Assembly: GCF_900112335.1 (NCBI RefSeq)
Contig: NZ_FOLG01000006.1
Span: 130,493 to 194,492 of the forward strand
DNA from: Tropicimonas isoalkanivorans
GTDB lineage: Bacteria; Pseudomonadota; Alphaproteobacteria; Rhodobacterales; Rhodobacteraceae
DNA length: 64,000 nucleotides
Direction: 5' to 3'
Shown here one piece after another: positions 35,607-43,419 of the stretch; positions within the stretch are counted from its first letter, which is position 1, and every line of letters starts with the position of its first letter. Under the pieces are notes generated by a model. It had not been told where the DNA came from. It made no database searches and saw only the letters and a program-made list of their open reading frames with translations. Position numbers and translations under genes: made by a program.

Positions 35607-37991
35607 ATGCATGCCCAGGACAAAACGCTGGTGTGGTTCGACGATCTCGGACGGCAGGACGTGCCACGGGTCGGCGGCAAGAATGCGTCTCTCGGGGAGA
35701 TGGTGCAGTCGCTCGGGGCTAAGGGCATTAAGGTTCCGCCGGGGTTCGCCACGACCTCTGATACCTATCGGGCGTACATTGACGAAAACGACCTGCGGGA
35801 TGTGGTGGCACAGACGCTGGAGGACCTCTCGCGGGAAAGGATGACGCTGCACGAAGCGGGCAGCCGCATCCGCGCGGAAGTGCGGTCCGGCACGTGGCCA
35901 GAGGAGATCGAGCGGGACATCAGGGCGGCCTACAGGGCGCTCGGTGAGCGGGTCGGGATGGAAACCCCGGCCGTCGCGGTGCGCTCCAGCGCCACGGCCG
36001 AGGACCTGCCCGACGCAAGTTTCGCCGGACAGCAGGAGACGTTCCTGAACGTCCGCGGGGAGGAGGCGCTGCTGCGCGCCTGCCGTCGCTGCTTCGCGTC
36101 GCTGTTCACCGACAGGGCGATTTCGTACCGCGAGATGAAGGGCTTCGACCACATGGCCGTTGCGCTTTCCATCGGCGTGCAACTCATGGTGCGGGCGGAT
36201 ACCGGCGGCTCGGGTGTGATGTTCAGCATCGACACGGAGTCGGGCTTCGACAAGGTCGTGCTCATCAATGCCGCCTGGGGACTGGGGGAGAACGTGGTGC
36301 AGGGTGCCGTCGATCCCGACGAGTACCAGGTCTACAAGCCCTTCCTCGGCAGAGCGGGCATCACGCCGATCATGAAAAAGGCGCTCGGCGCCAAGAAGAT
36401 CAAGATGATCTACGGCGGCTCTTCCGGCCAAACGACCCGCAACGTGGCCACATCGCGGAAGGAGCGGGCGCAGTTCGTCCTGTCGGACGCGGAGATCCTG
36501 GAACTTGCCCGCGCGGCGTGCACAATCGAGGATCACTATGGCCAGCCGATGGACATGGAATGGGCCCGCGACGGGGATACCGGCGAGCTTTATATCGTGC
36601 AGGCGCGGCCGGAGACGGTCCAGTCCCGGGCTGTCGGCGGAACGCTCAAGTCCTTCCGGATGAAGAAGGCCGGAGAGAAGCTGCTGGAGGGCCTCAGCGT
36701 CGGCATGTCCGTAGCCGCCGGGGAGGTCTGCCTGATCGAGGATGCAGAGGACATCGAGCGCTTTGTGGACGGCGCGATCCTTGTCACCTCCATCACCGAC
36801 CCGGACTGGGTGCCGATCATGAAGCGCGCCGCGGCCATCATCACCGATCACGGCGGGCGCACGTCCCACGCTGCCATCGTGAGCCGCGAGCTTGGCCTGC
36901 CGGCGATCGTCGGGACCGGCGTGGCGACCCATGTGCTGCACGACGGGCAGATGGTAACCGTGAATTGCTCCGAGGGCGATCGCGGGGTGGTTTATGCCGG
37001 CAAGGCCGAGATCGAGGTCGAGGAGACCCGGCTGGAGGATGTCGCGGAGACCCGGACCAAGGTGATGCTGAACCTCGCCAATCCGGGCGCGGCGATGCGC
37101 TGGTGGCGTCTGCCGGCGGACGGTGTGGGCCTCGCCCGCATGGAGTTCGTCATCAACAACGAGATCCGCGTGCATCCGCTGGCGCTGACCCGGTACGGCG
37201 ACTTGAAGTCCGATGAGGATAAAGCCGCCATCGACGCGCTGACCCAGGGCTATGCCGACCGCACGGAGTTCTTCGTCGAGCGGCTCGCGATGGGGCTCTC
37301 CAGCATTGCCGCGCCTTGGTACCCGAACCCGGTGATCGTGCGGATGAGCGACTTCAAGACCAACGAATATGCGCAGCTTCTGGGAGGTGCGCAATTCGAG
37401 CCGGCGGAGGAAAACCCGATGATCGGGTTCCGCGGCGCGTCGCGGTACTACTCCGACCGTTACCGGGACGGCTTCGCGCTGGAATGTCAGGCGATCAAGC
37501 GGCTGCGAGAGGAGATGGGGTTCGACAACGTGATCGTCATGATCCCGTTTTGCCGCTCGCCGGAGGAAGCCGACCGGGTGTTGGAGGTGATGGGTCAGAA
37601 CGGCCTTGTGCGCGGCGAGAACGGGCTGGAAGTCTACGTGATGTGCGAGATCCCATCCAACGTGATCGTGGCGGAGGAGTTCGCCAAACGGTTTGACGGC
37701 TTCTCCATCGGCTCCAACGACCTGACCCAGCTCACCCTCGGGATCGACCGCGACAGCGCGGACCTCGCCTACCTGTTCCGGGAACGGGACGCGGCGGTGC
37801 TCTGGATGATCGAGACCGTCATCGCGAAGGCACGGGCTGCGGGCGCCAAGATCGGGCTCTGCGGTCAGGCGCCGAGCAACGATCCCGGCTTTGCCCGGAT
37901 CCTCGTGGCCGCCGGGATCGACACGATTTCTGTCACGCCGGACAGCTTCGTCGCGGTGAAGGCCAACGTGATGGAGGCGGAACGCGGCTGA
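35607..37991 (+). CDS. ppsA: phosphoenolpyruvate synthase
   Basis: Converts pyruvate, ATP and water to PEP, AMP and phosphate for gluconeogenesis. The N-terminal ATP-grasp domain shows VGGKNASLGEM, AVRSSATAEDLPDASFAGQQ and GLGENVVQGAVDPDEY. The phosphohistidine domain carries ITDHGGRTSHAAIVSRELGL. The C-terminal PEP/pyruvate barrel has GLARMEFVINNEI, RMSDFKTNEYAQLLGG, MIPFCRSPEEA and GLCGQAPSNDPGFA. Length is typical of PpsA. The ATG at 35607 has GGAGG 7 bases upstream; an in-frame ATG at 35601 is too close to it. It stands alone between the RTX gene and the kinase cluster. Confidence 0.95.
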   Translation: MHAQDKTLVWFDDLGRQDVPRVGGKNASLGEMVQSLGAKGIKVPPGFATTSDTYRAYIDENDLRDVVAQTLEDLSRERMTLHEAGSRIRAEVRSGTWPEEIERDIRAAYRALGERVGMETPAVAVRSSATAEDLPDASFAGQQETFLNVRGEEALLRACRRCFASLFTDRAISYREMKGFDHMAVALSIGVQLMVRADTGGSGVMFSIDTESGFDKVVLINAAWGLGENVVQGAVDPDEYQVYKPFLGRAGITPIMKKALGAKKIKMIYGGSSGQTTRNVATSRKERAQFVLSDAEILELARAACTIEDHYGQPMDMEWARDGDTGELYIVQARPETVQSRAVGGTLKSFRMKKAGEKLLEGLSVGMSVAAGEVCLIEDAEDIERFVDGAILVTSITDPDWVPIMKRAAAIITDHGGRTSHAAIVSRELGLPAIVGTGVATHVLHDGQMVTVNCSEGDRGVVYAGKAEIEVEETRLEDVAETRTKVMLNLANPGAAMRWWRLPADGVGLARMEFVINNEIRVHPLALTRYGDLKSDEDKAAIDALTQGYADRTEFFVERLAMGLSSIAAPWYPNPVIVRMSDFKTNEYAQLLGGAQFEPAEENPMIGFRGASRYYSDRYRDGFALECQAIKRLREEMGFDNVIVMIPFCRSPEEADRVLEVMGQNGLVRGENGLEVYVMCEIPSNVIVAEEFAKRFDGFSIGSNDLTQLTLGIDRDSADLAYLFRERDAAVLWMIETVIAKARAAGAKIGLCGQAPSNDPGFARILVAAGIDTISVTPDSFVAVKANVMEAERG

Positions 37992-38355
37992 AAGAACGCG
38001 GATCGGACGCACAGTGATTTGCCCGATGGCCGGTCTCAATTGGGCTGCCGGCGGGCATACAATCTCGTTCGGGCGACGGCATTGTCTTGCAATTGAGCTG
38101 CGTTACAGGCCTTGACGGCCCTCATTTTCGCACTATCCAACACGCCCAAAGCGCGACTGCCTCGCTTGTGCCATGAAGTCCTGTGTGCCTTCGGGACGTG
38201 CGCCACATCCGTTTTTTCAGCTTCACCTGCCATGCCCGCCACCCCATTGGGCGCGTTTGTCCATTTTGTCGCCACATTCTCAGGACACCTTCTTCGGAAC
38301 ATGGCGAAGGCACGTCTGTACTTCAGGCGCCCACACCCGCCCGGAAGGACCATTG
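37992..38355. other. upstream region of the kinase/dynamin gene cluster
   Basis: A 364-base stretch without a supported gene. Open frames on both strands have arginine- and proline-rich translations typical of GC-rich non-coding frames. It must contain the promoter of the downstream cluster, but I could not identify convincing boxes. Confidence 0.5.
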
Positions 38356-39759
38356 ATGAGTTCCAGGACAACGCCGAAAGAGCGAACAAAACATAGCAAA
38401 TTCGGCGACGAACTCCCGGTCGGCTCCACGCTTTTGCGTGGACAGTACAAGATCGAGCGGTACCTGAACTCGGGTGGATTCGGAATCACCTACCTCGCGC
38501 GCAACAGCCTGGATCGGCGCGTCGTAATCAAGGAATGCTACCCCAGCTTCATCTGCTGCCGGAACGGGAATAACGTGCGCGTCCGCTCCGAGGAGCACGC
38601 CGGCTATTACGAGCGGCTGCTGGACATGTTCCGCAAGGAGGCCCGGGCGCTGGCGATGTTGGAGCACCCGAACATCGTCCGCGTGCATGAGGTCTTTTCG
38701 GACAACAAGACAGCCTACATGGCGCTCGATTTCGTTGAGGGGCGGGATCTTCAGTCGATCATCTCGGAGAACCGGGAGAATTTCGGGTTCGCCAAGATCC
38801 GTGAACTGATGGTGACGGTGTTGAGCGCGATTTCGCACATTCACGCACGCGGGATGCTTCACCGTGACATCTCGCCGGACAACATCCTGATCGAGAAAAG
38901 CGGCAATCCGGTGTTGATCGACTTCGGGTCCGCCCGGGCGCAGGCCGCCCGCGACGCCTCGGCGATCCATGCCGTGAAAGATGGCTACTCGCCGCACGAA
39001 TTCTACGCCACGCACGCCGCGCATTCGGCTGCGAGCGACCTCTATTCGCTTGGTGCGACGTTCCACTACGCCATCACGGGGGAGGCGCCCCCGCCGAGCC
39101 CGGACCGTCTCGCCGCCCTGGCGGAGGGTCAGGCCGACCCTTACACCAAGCTCGAGAACTCCGTCGAACGCTTCGACAAGGGCCTGCTGGCCTCGATCGA
39201 CCGGGCCGTTTCGGTGCTCGCGCGCGATCGGATGCAGAGTGCGAACGAGTGGCTTCTGGAAATCGACGATCACTCCCACACGTCCATGGCGCTTGAAGCG
39301 GCACGTAATGACGCGCGCATCGACCAGTTGGTCAGCGAGTTGACGCACCGCACCAACAGCGAACTTGCCAGCATCCTTGCGGAAGAACGCGAACGCGAGG
39401 AGGCGGAGCTGGAGCAGCGTCTGGTCGAGATGGAGCGGATCAAGTCCGAGGAAGAAGAGCGGAAGAAATCGCGCGCGCAGGCTGCCAAGGCCGCCGCGGA
39501 TGCAGCCGCTGCGGAGCCTGTTCCGACGTTCGACACTGACTGGCGCCCGCCGGTGGAGACCATCTGCATGCCCTCCATCCCGCAACGTATCGACTACATC
39601 GCAAAGATCGCGAGGCAATCCGAAGAACGGCGCGGGGATCGCTCGCGCCAAACCCGGGACACGTCAGCAACGGGAAAAAAACTCGTTGAAAGGGCGTTCT
39701 GGACCCTGGGACCCTTGTTCGCCGATGACCCAACGCCAATTGCCGGAAGGGCTGAATGA
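38356..39759 (+). CDS. Hanks-type serine/threonine protein kinase
   Basis: A 467-residue cytoplasmic kinase. I chose the ATG at 38356 because GGAAGGA lies 6 bases upstream; an upstream in-frame start adds 61 residues without family features. The glycine-rich loop is NSGGFGITYLA, the ATP lysine is K59 (VVIKECYP), the catalytic loop is HRDISPDN with D171, and DFGSAR has D189. The activation segment ends near GYSPHEFY. After the kinase domain (to about 300) comes a long charged coiled coil (ILAEEREREEAELEQRLVEM). A basic tail with a weakly hydrophobic end follows. No extracellular sensor or clear membrane helix is present. The stop codon overlaps the start of the FHA gene, so the FHA protein is a likely substrate or partner. 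Confidence 0.93.
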   Translation: MSSRTTPKERTKHSKFGDELPVGSTLLRGQYKIERYLNSGGFGITYLARNSLDRRVVIKECYPSFICCRNGNNVRVRSEEHAGYYERLLDMFRKEARALAMLEHPNIVRVHEVFSDNKTAYMALDFVEGRDLQSIISENRENFGFAKIRELMVTVLSAISHIHARGMLHRDISPDNILIEKSGNPVLIDFGSARAQAARDASAIHAVKDGYSPHEFYATHAAHSAASDLYSLGATFHYAITGEAPPPSPDRLAALAEGQADPYTKLENSVERFDKGLLASIDRAVSVLARDRMQSANEWLLEIDDHSHTSMALEAARNDARIDQLVSELTHRTNSELASILAEEREREEAELEQRLVEMERIKSEEEERKKSRAQAAKAAADAAAAEPVPTFDTDWRPPVETICMPSIPQRIDYIAKIARQSEERRGDRSRQTRDTSATGKKLVERAFWTLGPLFADDPTPIAGRAE

Positions 39760-41045
39760 TGAGATTCATTTCTGAACTTATCGAGAAGAAACGCGCGGAC
39801 CGGGCGCCGGCGCGGAGAGCAGCGCCCATTATAGAGGAACCGCCCGCTCCGGCTGCGTCGGCCCCCGAAGAGGCTTTGATCGAAGCCAGCCCTCCTGAGG
39901 ATCGTCACGAGGGAGGCGACACGTTCATTCTGCGGGCCGAGCATACCGTCGAACAAGACGACTCCACGCCTATGGACGCGGCGATTGACGACGCGGAGGA
40001 CGGGGACGACGATGGAAGGCTCTTCGACAACTGGGACGACGTTCTGGCGGTTTCCGAGCTTGGAGAACCGATCGACGACGACGACGAGGACCAAGATGAG
40101 GATGATCCCGGCGTAACGGGCGAGGCACCCCACCTGCGCACGGGGGCGGACCTCGACCGGGCATTCGAACAACCCCTGAGCGGCTTCCGAACCAAGGCGC
40201 GTGATCCCGCCGAAGACGATGAAGACGACGAGGGCGCCGAAAAAGGCCATTCGAACCTGTTCTCCGATGGGCTGGACATACTTGCGGAAGTGGAAGCCGC
40301 CGCCGCCAGTGAAGAGACAGAGGCGGACGCCACGTCGGACGAAACCTCCGAGCCAGACGCCCCCGATGCCCAAGACGACACTGTAGAAAAGGTGGCGCAG
40401 ACCATGCGCATCTGGGATCTGGACATGGATGACGACGAGGAGACGGAGCTCGAAGAGCCCGCCGCCGAACAGATCCTTCGCCCTGTGCCGGATCCCGCTC
40501 CGGCCCGGTTGGCGGCCAAGCCGGAACCTGTCTCAGAGATGCCGCGCCCGCAGCCGCAGCGCGCCGGCCGGGTGAAGACCCGCCTGCTCGGGTTCCACCG
40601 TCCGGAGGACATGGAACCAAACCCGTTCGCGCGGCAGGAGAAGGCCCTCCTCCAAACCGAACTGGAACGCTTTCCCGTAGGCTGGCTGGCCGTGGTGAAG
40701 GGGCCGGGACGCGGGGCGTCCTACCCACTGTTCGATGGCGTCTCGACCATCGGGCGCGGTGACGATCAGGCCGTCGCGCTCGACCATGGTGACACCAGTA
40801 TTTCGCGCGAGAACCATGCGGCCGTCGCCTACGATTGCGAGCAGCAGAGCTTCTTCATCGGCCACGGCGGGAAGGCAAACCTCGTCCGGCTCAACGGGAT
40901 GCCAGTGCTCAGCACGGAGCCGCTTTCGACTGGGGATGAGATCCGAATCGGAGAAACCACGCTGAGGTTCGTCGCCTTGTGCGGGCCGGACTTTTCCTGG
41001 GATGAAGATACCGGACATGGTGCCCGGGATGCCGCAGCGTTTTAA
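39756..41045 (+). CDS. FHA-domain protein with long acidic N-terminal region
   Basis: A 429-residue protein. Residues 1-300 are low-complexity and very acidic (DDDDEDQDEDD, AEDDEDDEGAEK, DMDDDEETELEEP) with Pro/Ala stretches and several Ser/Thr that could be phosphorylated. Residues 309-407 form an FHA phosphothreonine-binding domain: VVKGPGRGASYPLFDG, STIGRGDDQ, SISRENHAAVAYD, then GTLR-like ETTLRFV. The conserved Gly-Arg and Ser-Arg-x-x-His residues are intact. It overlaps the kinase stop codon and the phosphatase start. It probably reads phosphorylation set by the kinase and removed by the phosphatase. Confidence 0.88.
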   Translation: MMRFISELIEKKRADRAPARRAAPIIEEPPAPAASAPEEALIEASPPEDRHEGGDTFILRAEHTVEQDDSTPMDAAIDDAEDGDDDGRLFDNWDDVLAVSELGEPIDDDDEDQDEDDPGVTGEAPHLRTGADLDRAFEQPLSGFRTKARDPAEDDEDDEGAEKGHSNLFSDGLDILAEVEAAAASEETEADATSDETSEPDAPDAQDDTVEKVAQTMRIWDLDMDDDEETELEEPAAEQILRPVPDPAPARLAAKPEPVSEMPRPQPQRAGRVKTRLLGFHRPEDMEPNPFARQEKALLQTELERFPVGWLAVVKGPGRGASYPLFDGVSTIGRGDDQAVALDHGDTSISRENHAAVAYDCEQQSFFIGHGGKANLVRLNGMPVLSTEPLSTGDEIRIGETTLRFVALCGPDFSWDEDTGHGARDAAAF

Positions 41046-41955
41046 GGGCTTCTACGAGGCGGCCTCCGCCGTCAGCGTGGGCAAGCGGGCCTGCCAGGAG
41101 GACGCGGTCCTGTATGACTGCCCTCTGGGTGGCGACACCGGGCTCGTGGTGGTGTCCGACGGCATGGGCGGGCACGCCGCCGGCGACGTGGCCAGCAAGA
41201 TCGTCCTGACGGAGGTGTTCAGCGAGCTGAAGCTGCAGTCGGGTGCGTCGGCACCGGAGGAGGGCTTCCGAGCCCTTCTGACGCGCGCGGCTGAAGGGGC
41301 GGACGACTGCATCCGCGCCTATATCCAGGACCGGCCGGAGTCCATCGGCATGGGCGCCACGCTGGTGGCGGTGGTCCTGCACGGGCAGCAGCTTCACTGG
41401 ATCTCCGTCGGCGACTCTGTGCTCTATCTCTATCGGAACGGGGCGCTTCACAGGCTCAACGAGGAGCATTCATTCGGCCGGAAGATGGATCGGCTCGTGG
41501 CTTCGGGCCTTATGGACAGTGAGGCCGCCGCGGAGCATCCGGACCGCAACTGCCTCACGTCGGTTGTGGGTGGGGGAGGGATCGCCCAGATCGACTGTCC
41601 GGCCGATCCGTTCCAACTTGCTGATGGCGACCTGCTGGTCGTGGCAAGCGACGGGCTCGAATACCTGTCGCCCGAGGAGATCCGGACCATCCTCGGCGAT
41701 TGGCATGCGGTTTCCAGCGCGCAGATTGCGGCGCAGTTGATGCGCGGGATCGAAATGATCGACGATCCTGAGCAGGACAACATTTCAATCGTCGTCGTTA
41801 AAGTGCGACTGACCGACACCGCCGCGCTTCGCGGCCCAAAGTTGAAAAGTAAGCCGCCGATCGTGCCGACACGCCCGGCGACGATGGTCGCGATGAAATC
41901 AAGGGCTCCTGCCGGCCTCGCGGGCCAGCGCCGCCTCCAGTGCGACCAGGGTTGA
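41002..41955 (+). CDS. PP2C/PPM-type serine/threonine protein phosphatase
   Basis: Metal-dependent phosphatase of up to 317 residues. Family motifs are SDGMGGHAAGDVAS, GMGATLVAVV, HWISVGDSVLYLYRNG, VVASDGLEYL and DPEQDNISIVVV; these supply the metal-binding aspartates. The C-terminal 50 residues are basic and probably disordered. The frame overlaps the FHA gene by 44 bases from the first ATG. Later ATGs at 41017 or 41029 would shorten the overlap and still keep the whole domain. With the adjacent kinase and FHA gene it forms a complete write, read and erase set for Ser/Thr phosphorylation. Confidence 0.92.
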   Translation: MKIPDMVPGMPQRFKGFYEAASAVSVGKRACQEDAVLYDCPLGGDTGLVVVSDGMGGHAAGDVASKIVLTEVFSELKLQSGASAPEEGFRALLTRAAEGADDCIRAYIQDRPESIGMGATLVAVVLHGQQLHWISVGDSVLYLYRNGALHRLNEEHSFGRKMDRLVASGLMDSEAAAEHPDRNCLTSVVGGGGIAQIDCPADPFQLADGDLLVVASDGLEYLSPEEIRTILGDWHAVSSAQIAAQLMRGIEMIDDPEQDNISIVVVKVRLTDTAALRGPKLKSKPPIVPTRPATMVAMKSRAPAGLAGQRRLQCDQG

Positions 41956-41964
41956 GGCGGGGAC

Positions 41965-43170
41965 ATGGCGCATCACGGCAAGTTTGATTTGGTCTGCGAG
42001 CGCCTCCGGGCGCTCATTTCCGCCAGAACGCTCCCGGCAAATGCCGCGCGCCATGCGGAGGGACTGCTGAAGCGGCTGGAAACGCCGGTGCGGATTGCCT
42101 TCATCGGCCCGCCAGACGTGCGCCGGGCGCAAATCGTCAACGCGGTCCTGGGGGGCGCGCTCATTCCAGATGTGCCCGCACGCCCGACACTCGAGTTGCG
42201 GTACGGAGAGCGCGAGGTGAACCGCGCGACGTTTGCCGACGGCCAGACGCGCGACGTTGCCGATATCTCGGATGGCATCGCGCCGGATGTCCTGTTCCTG
42301 TCGCTGCTGCGCAAGGAGCCGCCGCTCAAACGGACGCATATTTTCGACATCACGACCGATGGCTCGCCCCGCGAACTCAGGATGGCGTTGAAGTGGGCGT
42401 CGAGCCGCGCGGATATCTTCGTCTGGTGTTCGCGATATTTCACCGATGCCGAGAGGGCGGTCTGGCAAAGGGTCGATGAGCGGTTCACGGATCACGCGTT
42501 TCTGGCGATATGCGGGGACGAGAGGGGCGCGCGGTCGTCTCGGTTGAAGGAGGAACTTGCCGGCACCTTTCTGGACGTAATTCCGGTCGATCCGGACGAT
42601 TGCAATGGTGGGACGGAGAGTGGCGTTTCGACGTTGTCGGCGGCCCTGAGCCGGCATGCCGAACTCGGAGGGCAAGCCGACAGCGATTCCGCTCTGCTGT
42701 TCCTGAAGAAATTCGGCACATCCTTCGAGGTGCCGCATGTGCACCCTGAAACCCCGTCCTCGCCGAGCATCGAACCTCAAACCCCGCAACCAGCGGAGCC
42801 GGAACGGACCGCCCATGGCACTGCCCAGGACCCGGAAGAGGCGTCACGCGTCCTTGCGCTCTGCCGCAATGGAGCGGCACTTGTCCGGGAACGCGCGCGC
42901 GGCCTTCTGGAGATCGTACGGTCCGATGCAGACGTGACGCAGGCCGACATCCTGACACACTGCCGTGGCACCATCGAACGTCTGACGGAGATGCTCGATT
43001 CCTACGATGGGGACTGCTGTGAGCCGTTGTCGACGCTGTCCAACCTCCTGATGGAGGCGGAGGAGCTGCTGATCCTGCTGGAAATCGAGGGCACCGGCAG
43101 CCCGGAAACTGACGGTGCCTGTCTCATGCTTCAGATACGCCGCGCCTTCGAGGCGCGCGCGGCTGCGTGA
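41965..43170 (+). CDS. degenerate dynamin-like GTPase (probable pseudo-GTPase)
   Basis: A 401-residue protein with the order of a small dynamin-like G domain. The P-loop position reads GPPDVRRAQ (residues 48-56) instead of GxxxxGKS/T. Alignable pieces shared with the GTPase at 45516 are VRIAFIGPPDVRRAQIVNAV against VVALMGEFSAGKSTLANLLL, and DIFVWCSRYFTDAERAVWQR against SVIWCSHATQAWRQSEAATW. The DxxG and NKxD motifs are also absent, so it probably does not hydrolyse GTP. A Pro-rich linker near 245-275 leads to a helical C-terminal half. It starts 10 bases after the phosphatase. It may be a regulatory partner of the active GTPases downstream. Confidence 0.7.
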   Translation: MAHHGKFDLVCERLRALISARTLPANAARHAEGLLKRLETPVRIAFIGPPDVRRAQIVNAVLGGALIPDVPARPTLELRYGEREVNRATFADGQTRDVADISDGIAPDVLFLSLLRKEPPLKRTHIFDITTDGSPRELRMALKWASSRADIFVWCSRYFTDAERAVWQRVDERFTDHAFLAICGDERGARSSRLKEELAGTFLDVIPVDPDDCNGGTESGVSTLSAALSRHAELGGQADSDSALLFLKKFGTSFEVPHVHPETPSSPSIEPQTPQPAEPERTAHGTAQDPEEASRVLALCRNGAALVRERARGLLEIVRSDADVTQADILTHCRGTIERLTEMLDSYDGDCCEPLSTLSNLLMEAEELLILLEIEGTGSPETDGACLMLQIRRAFEARAAA

Positions 43171-43419
43171 GTGGACGAGGCGCCTCTTGCGGACTGCGCT
43201 TCGCCCTATTTTCGCCAACACCATCCCAGCGGTTAATCTTTGAATTTTCGTTAATATTTTTGGATCTCCACAACATAATTCGCCAGATTGCTGCCTTAGA
43301 ATGGCCATCAAAGTCGGGGTAATTTGGGCGAAACGGGAAACTGTGGGGCGAATGGTGACTATCCGTTCTCGTGTGTGTTGTGTGTTCCTTTTCCCAGTGA
43401 CTCGCGCCAGGGGCACCAA
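43171..43419 (+). promoter_or_regulatory. AT-rich intergenic region before the dynamin-like gene
   Basis: A 249-base gap inside an otherwise tightly packed cluster. Bases 43233-43280 are strikingly AT-rich for this genome and include CATAAT at 43274-43279 as a possible -10 box; no good -35 is seen. It may give the GTPase genes their own promoter, separate from the kinase/FHA/phosphatase set. Confidence 0.4.

Noticed and set aside
38036-38389. 117-codon minus-strand frame upstream of the kinase
   Set aside because: Overlaps the kinase start region and has no recognisable content.
38356-41955. Kinase, FHA and PP2C trio as part of a type VI secretion system
   Set aside because: The trio resembles PpkA/Fha/PppA, but no Tss structural gene (tssB, tssC, tssH, hcp, vgrG) is present; the neighbours are dynamin-like GTPases.
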